DNA of 64,000 nt from Gallalistipes aquisgranensis (lineage in GTDB: Bacteria; Bacteroidota; Bacteroidia; Bacteroidales; Rikenellaceae), in contig NZ_JADCJY010000002.1 of assembly GCF_014982715.1 (NCBI RefSeq), positions 496,001-560,000 on the forward strand. Direction: 5' to 3'. The notes under the pieces were generated by a model. That model had not been told where the DNA came from and searched no databases. It worked only from the letters and a program-made list of their open reading frames with translations. This document shows, in pieces, positions 34,934 through 43,328 of the stretch. The position numbers and the translations under genes were made by a program. Numbering within the stretch: position 1 is the first letter of the stretch; every line of letters starts with the position of its first letter.

Positions 34934-37930
34934 ATGATGAAAATTTATCTTTTTTGTCGGGACAAAACGGCATGTGTCGGAAGGTACCTGAACACGTTGA
35001 TGTGTCTTGCGGCCTGTATTCTTTCGGTGAATGCGGCCATAGCTCAGAGTATGGTTTCCGGGACCGTATCGGATGAGACCGGACAGCCGATTGCCGGTGC
35101 CAATGTCATAGTCAAAGGGACGAATCAGGGAACGACTACGAATGTCTCCGGAGAGTTTTCGCTCCGTGCGGATCCGGAAAGCGTGCTTCAGATCTCTTTT
35201 ATCGGGTATGTCACCCAGGAGATAGAAGTGGGCCGGAAGGTTTCTTTCAAAATTCAGATGAAACCCGACGTCACCTCCATGGATGAAGTCGTCGTGGTCG
35301 GTTACGGCGTGGTGAAAAAGCGGGACGTTACCGGTTCCGTGGCCTCCATCGACAATTCGCTGTTGATGCGCCAGAATACGCCGAGTATGAGCCAGGCCCT
35401 GAAGGGGCAGATTGCGGGATTGAACATCCGGCAGACCAGCGGAAAAGCCGGGGGAGAGACTTCGGTGATATTGCGGGGTATGAGCGCCATCGGGAAAACC
35501 GTGCAGCCTATGGTCATCATAGACGGAATGCCCTCGAACTGGACCGTGCTCAATAACATGAATCCGTCGGATATCGAGCGTATGGACGTGCTGAAAGACG
35601 CTTCGTCCACGGCCATCTACGGTTCGCGTGCTTCGGGCGGTGTCATTATCGTCACGACCCGCCAGGGAGAGGAGGGGAAAAACCGGATAACTTATAGCGG
35701 GAGTGTCGGTATCAGGACGTTGGCGCATATGCCGCGGATGATGAACTCCGAGGAGTTCATGCAGTTCGTCAAGGATGCCAATGCCTACCGGAACAAGAGT
35801 TGGGATACCGATCTGGGGACCGATGACCTGGAATATTATGAGGCCGGGTACGATACGGATTGGCGGGATATGGTTCTGCGCATGGGATACCAGACCAGCC
35901 ACAGCATTTCTCTCAGCGGCGGCAATAAAAACGAAACGCATTATCTTTCTTTCGGATACCTGCGCGAGAACGGTAACCAGAAGTCGGATACCTACGAACG
36001 CTACTCTCTGAATGCCAAAATTTCGGGAAAGGTCCTGGAGGATTTTACCCTGGGCGGTTCCATCTATGCCAGCTATGCGACTTCTCTGGGGGGAGACGGG
36101 GAGATGCTGCGTTCGGCATACCGGCTGCGGCCCTGGGGAAATCCCTACAATGAAGACGGCAGCGATCGGTTTTATCCGACCAAACGCCAGAACGGCATCA
36201 GCAATCCGATTTTCGATCTGAAAAACTCGAAAGACGAGGTCAACCGTTTTCGGGCTATGGGTTCGGTGTTTTTGGATTACAAGCCGGTCGAGGGGCTGGT
36301 TGTCAAGACCAATTTCATGCCTAATTTCCTGATGGACCGCACCGGGCAGTACCGCGGCACATGGACCAAGAACAATAAGGGGACGAATCCGGCGACTGCG
36401 AAGGCGGTCAATAAATGGGGGCTCAGCTATGTCTGGGAAAATACGGTTAGCTTCAATCGGACGTTCGGCGATCACAGCATCGGTGCGACCGGATTGTTCA
36501 GCATGGAGACCGGGTTCGACGAGGAATATACCGGTGCGATCAAAGGACTGACCTACGATGACGAATACTGGTATAACCTGGGTGCCCGGACGGATATCAC
36601 CTCTTTGACGAGCAGTCTGGAAAAGAGCAGCATGATTTCGTACATGGGCCGCATCAATTACGGATACAGGGAGAAGTACCTGCTGACGGTGACGGGACGT
36701 TGGGACGGATCGTCGAAAATGGCGCCGGGACACAAATGGGGATTCTTCCCTTCGGCCGCTGTGGCGTGGAGGATGAGCGAAGAGCCGTGGATCAAGAATC
36801 TGAACGCGTTTTCCAATCTGAAATTGCGTTTGAGCTATGGCGTTTCGGGAAATAACAGTGTCGGGAATTACGAGTCGTGGGCCACGTTGGGCACCACTGT
36901 GTATAACTGGTATTCGGAAAACAAGTACGTCGTAGCGAACGGAGTCTCTGCGAAGAAGCCCAACAAGGGTTTGAGCTGGGAAAAGAGTTACGAGTATAAC
37001 ATCGGTCTGGACATGGGGTTCTTCAAGGACCGTTTGAGCGTTGTGTTCGATTGGTACAACAAGACGACGAAAGACCTGATATTGAGCCGGAAGGTTCCCT
37101 CCCATCAGGGCGTGACCTCTCTGAAGGACAATGTGGGGTCCGTTCGGAACAAGGGTATCGAGCTGACGGTCAATTCGGTGAATGTCGTGGCGAAGGATTT
37201 TACCTGGACGACCAATCTCAATTTTTCCTACAACAAGAATGCGATCGTTGATTTGTACGGCGATAAGAGGGACGACCTGGGCAACAAGTGGTTCATCGGG
37301 CAGCCGGTCGATGTGAACTATGATTATAAATGGATCGGCGTCTGGCAGCTGGGAGAGGAGGAAGAGGCCGCCAAGTACGGAGCCAAACCCGGACAGTCCA
37401 AATATCTGGACCGGGATGGTAATGGCAAACTGGATTCCGACGACCGTGTGATTCTCGGCTGCCGTACTCCGAAATGGATGGGAGGTATGACCAATACGTT
37501 CACCTATAAGAACTTCGATCTTTCCGTATTTATCTATACGCGTCAGAATGTCCAGCTCCAGAGCGGATTTCATAACGAATATGCCACCGAATGGACCAAT
37601 CTGGCCAACAATGCGGCCAAGATGAACTACTGGACTCCGGAAAATCCGACCAACGACTGGTTCGCCGCCGGATTCAAGGACAGTAAGAAAGGGGCCAACT
37701 ACATGGACACCTCCTTCTGGCGGATAGGAAACATAACGCTGGGATACGAATTGGGGCAAAAGGCGCTCAAGGCTACGGGATTGTCTAAACTGAGGATCTA
37801 TTTCACGGCGGTCAACCCCGTTACGATCACCGATTACGAAGGCTGGGACCCGGAGTGGGCCGATAAGGGTGCGACGGGGCTGCCTGTCGCCGGAGCCACC
37901 TACATGCTCGGTGTGAATCTGACATTCTAA
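34934..37930 (+). CDS. SusC/RagA-family TonB-linked outer membrane transporter
   Basis: The import channel of a polysaccharide utilization locus. The 998-residue protein has a signal sequence, a carboxypeptidase-D regulatory-like domain (about residues 40-112), the TonB-box-like DEVVVVGYG at 117-125, a plug domain (LKGQIAGLNIRQTSGKAG, MVIIDGMPSN, GSRASGGVIIVTTRQG), and a 22-strand barrel ending in aromatic Phe (GVNLTF). It takes up oligosaccharides bound by its SusD partner, using energy from ExbB/ExbD/TonB. Its TAA stop overlaps the susD start by 1 base. The substrate must be inferred from the enzymes that follow; they point to a uronic-acid-containing glycan. GC content is lower than in the housekeeping part of the window. 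Confidence 0.95.
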   Translation: MMKIYLFCRDKTACVGRYLNTLMCLAACILSVNAAIAQSMVSGTVSDETGQPIAGANVIVKGTNQGTTTNVSGEFSLRADPESVLQISFIGYVTQEIEVGRKVSFKIQMKPDVTSMDEVVVVGYGVVKKRDVTGSVASIDNSLLMRQNTPSMSQALKGQIAGLNIRQTSGKAGGETSVILRGMSAIGKTVQPMVIIDGMPSNWTVLNNMNPSDIERMDVLKDASSTAIYGSRASGGVIIVTTRQGEEGKNRITYSGSVGIRTLAHMPRMMNSEEFMQFVKDANAYRNKSWDTDLGTDDLEYYEAGYDTDWRDMVLRMGYQTSHSISLSGGNKNETHYLSFGYLRENGNQKSDTYERYSLNAKISGKVLEDFTLGGSIYASYATSLGGDGEMLRSAYRLRPWGNPYNEDGSDRFYPTKRQNGISNPIFDLKNSKDEVNRFRAMGSVFLDYKPVEGLVVKTNFMPNFLMDRTGQYRGTWTKNNKGTNPATAKAVNKWGLSYVWENTVSFNRTFGDHSIGATGLFSMETGFDEEYTGAIKGLTYDDEYWYNLGARTDITSLTSSLEKSSMISYMGRINYGYREKYLLTVTGRWDGSSKMAPGHKWGFFPSAAVAWRMSEEPWIKNLNAFSNLKLRLSYGVSGNNSVGNYESWATLGTTVYNWYSENKYVVANGVSAKKPNKGLSWEKSYEYNIGLDMGFFKDRLSVVFDWYNKTTKDLILSRKVPSHQGVTSLKDNVGSVRNKGIELTVNSVNVVAKDFTWTTNLNFSYNKNAIVDLYGDKRDDLGNKWFIGQPVDVNYDYKWIGVWQLGEEEEAAKYGAKPGQSKYLDRDGNGKLDSDDRVILGCRTPKWMGGMTNTFTYKNFDLSVFIYTRQNVQLQSGFHNEYATEWTNLANNAAKMNYWTPENPTNDWFAAGFKDSKKGANYMDTSFWRIGNITLGYELGQKALKATGLSKLRIYFTAVNPVTITDYEGWDPEWADKGATGLPVAGATYMLGVNLTF

Positions 37931-39879
37931 TGATGAACCTAAAACTGGATACCACGATGAAAACGAATAAGATGAAATGTTTTTGGGCCGGGATAGGCTT
38001 CACGGGCCTGCTTTTGGCCTCTTGCAGTGATTTCCTGGATGAAAATCCGGCCCATATCGGTACGGCGGATACCTATTTCCCCACCGAAGAGGGTCTGGAC
38101 GGTGCGCTCAATGCATGTTACGCCCAGTTACGGAACATCCACTACGACCGTACGATCTGGCTGATGGGTACGGATCAGTTTTCCGAAAACAGCTATCCCC
38201 AGATCATTAACGGGAAAGTCCCCTCGATCACTTCCTATAATGCCTATTGCCCCTCGTCGCTGAATGAGGAGACCGGAACGTTCAATTCGTTTTGGGAAAA
38301 AATCTATGTCGGTGTCGACCGTTGCAACAGGACGCTTGCCCTGGAGCCGGTCGCCCAGGTGGATAAAGACGTGCTGAAAAAGAGGATGGCCGAAGCCAGA
38401 ACCTTGAGATGCCTGTACTACTATTATCTGGTGGAGCAGTTCGGCGCCGTTCCTTTCCCTTTGGTGTCGACCGACGAGATCATCACTACCGGGGAGAGGG
38501 TCTCCGAAGAGACGATTTACAACCAGCTGTGCAACGATATCGTGTCTGCGGCCGCCTCATTTCCCGATTACAAGGTGACGGAGGTGGGGCGCGTCACCAA
38601 GGGCGTCGCTCAGACCCTGGCGGCCAAACTGTTCCTGACCCGGGGATACAAATCGTTCGGGAAGGGGGCGGAAGATTTCCGGGTGGCGGCCCGGTATGCC
38701 GATTCGGTGATAAATTCGGGGCAGTATACGCTGCTTCCCCATTATCGGGATCTTTTCGTTCCGTCCAATGAGAAGAACAAAGAGATTATTTTTGCCGTTC
38801 AATATAGTGGTGATCCGATCATGGACGCCGTAGGCGATAATTACGGGAACAATTTTCATTCTAAATTCGGAATCGGTTACAGCGATGCCGTGGGGCAGTA
38901 TCGGTCCACTTACTACAATCGCGGGTTGGTCGGATTCGCTGAAACTTTCTATCTCCTGGACTGTTTCGGAGTGGATACCACCGCGGCGCGGTATGCTTCC
39001 TATGTCGTGCCTGCGGGACGCGACGCGATCGCTCCCCCGCCTTCCCGGTATTCCTATTTCCAGGACAAACGTTTCAATGCGTCGTTCATCCGGTTGTGGA
39101 TGACCGAACAGTCCGCATCCAACAAAAAGCACATAGGGACCGACTATATGAGAAACATGAAGATCACGGTGAGTCCCGGTACGGGCAGCGAGAAAATGGA
39201 GTACAGTCCTTCCCAGAAGGAACTGAATACCAACTACTGGATCGAACAGGGGCGGGATACCTGTATCTACATTCCCCGGCCGGACGAGCGGGATTTTCTG
39301 CGGACGGTGACGGTAGACGGTGCGCAGCACGCTTTTTACGAGACGGTCAATTATGTGGTCGTCCCGCGGGAACACTGGCTGAATTCCCAGGGGTGGGATT
39401 CGTACCGTCCCACTATGTTCAAGTTCTGGGAGCCGGGAGGCAACGACGACTATCAGGGCGTCCGGGATTTGTACCTGTTCCGCCTGGGCGAGGTGTATCT
39501 GATTGCCGCCGAGGCGTATTTGCAGGCCGGAGATGCCAACACGGCTGCGGAGCGGATCAACGCCGTCCGGAGGAGGGCGAACGATGTGCCGGTCACCTCT
39601 TCCTCCCCTATGGATATTCTGCCGGAGGATGTTTCGATTGATTTCATCCTCGATGAGCGGACCCGGGAGCTTGCGGGAGAGGAACTGAGATGGGTGGAAC
39701 TGAAACGTACCGGCAAATTGGTCGAGCGTGTCAAGAAATATAATCTGTATGCGGGTAGCGACTGGACTCCTATCGGCAAGCCGTATATCGAAGAGTACCA
39801 TACACTGAGGCCTATACCCTACGCATGGTGGTCGTTGCTGTCCAATAAGGAGGAAGTGGCCCAGAATCCCGGATATTGA
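37930..39879 (+). CDS. SusD/RagB-family surface glycan-binding lipoprotein
   Basis: The surface lid and binding partner of the adjacent SusC. The lipobox LLLASC and following SDFLDENP are classic for SusD. The 649 residues are at the upper end of family length. The TPR-like core is visible (ARTLRCLYYYYLVEQFGAVPFPL) and the C-terminal SusD domain contains YLFRLGEVYLIAAEAYLQAGD and LDERTRELAGEELRWVELKRTG. The frame opens at 37930, overlapping the SusC stop; ATG 37957 (MKTNKMKCFWAG) gives a more standard signal peptide and may be the true start. A strong hairpin 17 bp after the stop separates it from the enzyme genes. Confidence 0.95.
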   Translation: MMNLKLDTTMKTNKMKCFWAGIGFTGLLLASCSDFLDENPAHIGTADTYFPTEEGLDGALNACYAQLRNIHYDRTIWLMGTDQFSENSYPQIINGKVPSITSYNAYCPSSLNEETGTFNSFWEKIYVGVDRCNRTLALEPVAQVDKDVLKKRMAEARTLRCLYYYYLVEQFGAVPFPLVSTDEIITTGERVSEETIYNQLCNDIVSAAASFPDYKVTEVGRVTKGVAQTLAAKLFLTRGYKSFGKGAEDFRVAARYADSVINSGQYTLLPHYRDLFVPSNEKNKEIIFAVQYSGDPIMDAVGDNYGNNFHSKFGIGYSDAVGQYRSTYYNRGLVGFAETFYLLDCFGVDTTAARYASYVVPAGRDAIAPPPSRYSYFQDKRFNASFIRLWMTEQSASNKKHIGTDYMRNMKITVSPGTGSEKMEYSPSQKELNTNYWIEQGRDTCIYIPRPDERDFLRTVTVDGAQHAFYETVNYVVVPREHWLNSQGWDSYRPTMFKFWEPGGNDDYQGVRDLYLFRLGEVYLIAAEAYLQAGDANTAAERINAVRRRANDVPVTSSSPMDILPEDVSIDFILDERTRELAGEELRWVELKRTGKLVERVKKYNLYAGSDWTPIGKPYIEEYHTLRPIPYAWWSLLSNKEEVAQNPGY

Positions 39880-39896
39880 CCGGAAAACGGAATGAT

Positions 39897-39932
39897 AAGG
39901 ACGGCAGGAGGAGAGGGTCTCCTGCCGTCCTT
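39897..39932 (+). terminator. 14-bp hairpin between susD and the enzyme genes
   Basis: A perfect 14-bp stem (39897-39910 with 39919-39932) and 8-nt loop begin 17 bp after the susD stop. There is no T run, so it may act as an attenuator or RNA-stabilising 3' end rather than a full terminator, raising susCD over the downstream genes. Confidence 0.65.
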
Positions 39933-40082
39933 GGAAAAGAGGATGGCCCGGACCGCTCGGACGGAGGCGGAACCGTACCGGGATGCGGGTGTGACGGATG
40001 GACGGTCGTGTCGGAGAGATGCGGCAGAGGCACGCGGGAGGGCCGTCGTCGAAGGCGATGGAAATATTAATTGAAAACGTAT

Positions 40083-41258
40083 ATGAAAATTTTTCGAAAC
40101 AGATTCAGAACAGGGGTTGCGACCCTTGCCGCACTGGGTGCGGGACTTTGCGCACAGGCGCAGATCGAGCCCCGCTCGTGGGTGGATTCGGTGGCGAGGT
40201 ACGGCATGGAGAGATTTCTGCCTGCCGACGAATACAAATGGGACTGGGGACAGGCCACCCTGCTCAACTCTGTGGTTCACCTTTATCGGGAAGCGGCCCC
40301 CGACCGGCGGAAACCCTATCTCGATTATGTCAGGACGGCCATGGACCGTACGCTTCCGGTGGCCAACGGCAAGCATCCGAATGCCGTGGCTTCGGCCCAC
40401 GGCATGGCTTTTCTGGCGGGTGTCCTGAAGGACCCCGTGTATAAGGAGAAGACGAAGGCGATCTATACGGATTACCTGCTCGCTCCCCGGGCATCGAACG
40501 GAGGCGTGTCGCACCGGGCCGAAACGGTCGAATTCTGGGATGACACGATCTACATGCTCGGTATGTTTTTCTTCGAGCTTTACCGTCAGACCGGGGATGA
40601 ACGGTACATAGAGGCTTTCATGGAGCAGTATTACGCCCATCAGCAGAAGCTGTCCGATCCGAAGACCGGTCTGTGGGTGCACGGTTGGGATGCCGACGAC
40701 GAGGATTACGACGACCGTTGCAGCCAGCCGGGCTGGCCCGACCGGACGACCCGCCGCAGCCATGAAGTCTGGGGCCGCGGCAACGGGTGGATCGTGATGG
40801 CCCTGGCCGACGGACTGAATACCGTGCCCCGGAACAGCCGCCACTGGAAGGAGATGGCCGGCGAACTCAAAAGGATGGTCGCCGTCCTGCCTTCGTTGCA
40901 GGACGGGGAGACGGGTATGTGGTATCAGCTTCCCCTGCGGGCCGGCGAAGAGGGCAATTTCCTCGAGAGCTCCTGTACGGCGATGTTCGGGTACGGCATG
41001 GTGCTCGGCATGAAATACGGCGTGCTGAAAAAGAAGACCTACAAACCGGTCGTGGACCGCATCTACGAAGGGCTGCGCCGTCATGCCATGGTCCGCGAAG
41101 GGGGAGCTTACCTGGCTCCCGACCGTGTGTGCCTGGGAACCTGCATCGGCGACAAGGAGTATTATTTCAAACGCAAGGTGGGGCAGGGCGTGAACTATGC
41201 GATCGGTGCCTATGTCATGTTCGGCCTCGAATACGAAAAATTCTGCGGGCTGAGATAG
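40083..41258 (+). CDS. GH105-family unsaturated uronyl hydrolase
   Basis: The enzyme hydrolyses the 4,5-unsaturated uronic acid left at the non-reducing end after a polysaccharide lyase cut. The 391-residue protein has a signal peptide (LAALGAGLCAQA) and the (alpha/alpha)6-barrel signatures of GH105/GH88: W152-D153-D154 in VEFWDDTIYMLGMFF, where one Asp is the likely general acid, and WGRGNGWIVMALADGL. ATG 40083 (MKIFRNRFRT) is preferred over the in-frame TTG at 40071. Presence of such an enzyme implies that lyases act in the locus, and two lyase-like genes follow. GH105 is favoured over GH88 by overall resemblance to YteR-like proteins, with moderate certainty. Confidence 0.88.
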   Translation: MKIFRNRFRTGVATLAALGAGLCAQAQIEPRSWVDSVARYGMERFLPADEYKWDWGQATLLNSVVHLYREAAPDRRKPYLDYVRTAMDRTLPVANGKHPNAVASAHGMAFLAGVLKDPVYKEKTKAIYTDYLLAPRASNGGVSHRAETVEFWDDTIYMLGMFFFELYRQTGDERYIEAFMEQYYAHQQKLSDPKTGLWVHGWDADDEDYDDRCSQPGWPDRTTRRSHEVWGRGNGWIVMALADGLNTVPRNSRHWKEMAGELKRMVAVLPSLQDGETGMWYQLPLRAGEEGNFLESSCTAMFGYGMVLGMKYGVLKKKTYKPVVDRIYEGLRRHAMVREGGAYLAPDRVCLGTCIGDKEYYFKRKVGQGVNYAIGAYVMFGLEYEKFCGLR

Positions 41259-41287
41259 TCCGCCACAACCGATCAACCGACTGAATC

Positions 41288-43303
41288 ATGAAAACGATCC
41301 GATACTTGGCCGGCCTTGTGCTGTGTCTGCTGACCTTTACTGCTTGCGGGAAGGACCCGGAAAGGGGGGGCGGCAATCCCGCGCCTCCTCCGACGACCCT
41401 TCCCTCCACGGTCGAACCCGCCTCGTCGTATCCCTGCCTGATCGTTAAAAAGGAGGATTTCGCCCTGCTCAAGGCGCGATACGACAAGATCCCCGAGAAT
41501 GATCTGGACGGCCGCCGCAACGAGACGAAAAAGAACAAGATCGTGCGTGCGTGGTTTTCGCAGAGCGAAACGGACCGCCGGGCGGCCACCGAGGAGTTCG
41601 TCGCCTACTGGAAGAATTACGCCGAACGCTGGACGCCCGGGGCGCTTCGCCGGGCCGAACCCGACGGGGTATCCCTGCGCGGTGTCTGGCGCTGCCTGCA
41701 TCTTTACGACATCGTGGTTTCGTTCGGTTACCTGACCGACGCACAGCGTCTCGAATTCCGCAACAAACTGGTCGAGGCGGTCGAGCTGGCCATCGGTACC
41801 GATCCGAAGAACCCCATCCTGCCGCCGGCGGGTCACGAGGGTTTCCATCACCAGAATATCTGGACCGATGTGGTGCTTGCGGCGGGGATCGTGGGCGTGG
41901 CGTTCCCCGAATTGCCGCAGGCCGGCGATTGGGTGGACTTCGCCCTGCGGGAACTGAAATGGCAGATCGAAACCGGCTGCTGGGCCGGAGCCTGGCACGA
42001 GTGTCCCCGCTATCATGCCTATATGCTGCGTCTGTGCGGTCAGTTCATGCAGGTGTTTAAAAACCGTCGCGGGATCGACCTTTTCCGGGAGATGCCCGCC
42101 TTCCGGGAGATGGCGCGCTGGTTCGTCCGGTTCTCCACGCCGCTCGACCTGGTGAGCGGCAAGACGGCGGGAGTGGCGGACGGCATTTCGCTGGTACCGG
42201 GACTGGCCGACAGCACGTGGGATGTGGCCGAGATGGACGAACTGAATATTTTCGCCCAGCACTACATGGAGGAGGACCCCGATCTGGCCCGGCTGCTGGT
42301 GTGGCAGTGGGAGCGGGCCGGAAGACCCTATCCGGAGGACCCGGTGGTCGGCCTGCTGGTCGATCCCGACCTGACGGGCCGCGGACCCGAAAAAGGACTT
42401 GCCAGCGATATCAATCCGGAGAAGGGCCACCTGCTGATGCGGGACGGCTACGGTACTGACGGTGAGATATGGTTTCTGCTGAAATGCGGCAAGGCATCGA
42501 TGTCGGGTCACGAGAACGGCGACTGCAACTCCTTTTCGCTCTATGGGTTCGGTTATCCGCTGGCGCTCGACAGCGGAATCGGCGATTACGACGATCCCAA
42601 CAACAAGGCGTGGAACAAGAGAAGCTGTGCCCACAACATGGTCGTTTTCCATGAGGAGGGCGAGACCGATCCCTATAAGTATGACAGTTACGAGTGGAAG
42701 GACGGCCGGATTCTCTGCTGGAATTCCACGTCGGAGGCCGACTATTCGGTGACGGACGCTTCCGTGCCTTCCGGAACCGCGAAGAACGTCCGCCATGTCC
42801 TGTTCGTGAAGCCGGACTATTTCGTGATCCGGGACGAGATCGACGCGGAAAAGGAGGCCTCGTGGATGTTCCGCACTCCGGCCACCGACCTGGAGTGGTC
42901 GGCCCGGTCGGTCAGCTGTAAAACCCGGTGGGGACCTTCGGTCGATCTGCATGTGGTGACGCCCGACCGCGATCTTCCCCGGAAGACGGGGCAGGGGCGG
43001 ATCGGCGCCTGGACGGAGGTCAAACCCGGCCCCGATCCGGCCAACATGCGCGACTACTTCGATTTTATGTACCAGACCTACCTGGAGATTCCCGGGACAC
43101 CGGGCGAGGATTTCGTGACGGTGCTCCATCCCCGCCGGGAAGGGGCCGGGGCGCTGACGGTCGCCTCTGCGGACGGGGGGACGACACTCGAGATAGCGGT
43201 GGCCGGCCGGCGGGACGTGGTGCGGTTCACCGACCGGGGCGTAGAGCTGGACAAGGGCGGCCGGCAGATCACGCTGGATTATGTCGGGCCTGCCTCCGAA
43301 TAA
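41288..43303 (+). CDS. Heparinase II/III-like predicted polysaccharide lyase (lipoprotein)
   Basis: A 671-residue lipoprotein (signal ending LLTFTAC). Residues about 60-370 look like the alpha/alpha toroid of alginate-lyase or heparinase-like enzymes (EGFHHQNIWTDVVLAAGIVGVA, WHECPRYHAYMLRLCGQF). From about residue 375 a beta-sandwich heparinase II/III domain follows, with the diagnostic GHENGDCNSFSLYGFGYPLA and KRSCAHNMVVFHEEG segments. Such enzymes cleave uronic-acid-containing chains by beta-elimination (heparin, alginate, hyaluronan, glucuronan, bacterial exopolysaccharides). I cannot place it in a named PL family by eye. It lies 29 bp after GH105 and 25 bp before the next lyase-like gene, in one operon. 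Confidence 0.78.
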   Translation: MKTIRYLAGLVLCLLTFTACGKDPERGGGNPAPPPTTLPSTVEPASSYPCLIVKKEDFALLKARYDKIPENDLDGRRNETKKNKIVRAWFSQSETDRRAATEEFVAYWKNYAERWTPGALRRAEPDGVSLRGVWRCLHLYDIVVSFGYLTDAQRLEFRNKLVEAVELAIGTDPKNPILPPAGHEGFHHQNIWTDVVLAAGIVGVAFPELPQAGDWVDFALRELKWQIETGCWAGAWHECPRYHAYMLRLCGQFMQVFKNRRGIDLFREMPAFREMARWFVRFSTPLDLVSGKTAGVADGISLVPGLADSTWDVAEMDELNIFAQHYMEEDPDLARLLVWQWERAGRPYPEDPVVGLLVDPDLTGRGPEKGLASDINPEKGHLLMRDGYGTDGEIWFLLKCGKASMSGHENGDCNSFSLYGFGYPLALDSGIGDYDDPNNKAWNKRSCAHNMVVFHEEGETDPYKYDSYEWKDGRILCWNSTSEADYSVTDASVPSGTAKNVRHVLFVKPDYFVIRDEIDAEKEASWMFRTPATDLEWSARSVSCKTRWGPSVDLHVVTPDRDLPRKTGQGRIGAWTEVKPGPDPANMRDYFDFMYQTYLEIPGTPGEDFVTVLHPRREGAGALTVASADGGTTLEIAVAGRRDVVRFTDRGVELDKGGRQITLDYVGPASE

Positions 43304-43328
43304 CAATCCGGCGGAATGAGCGTTGGAT

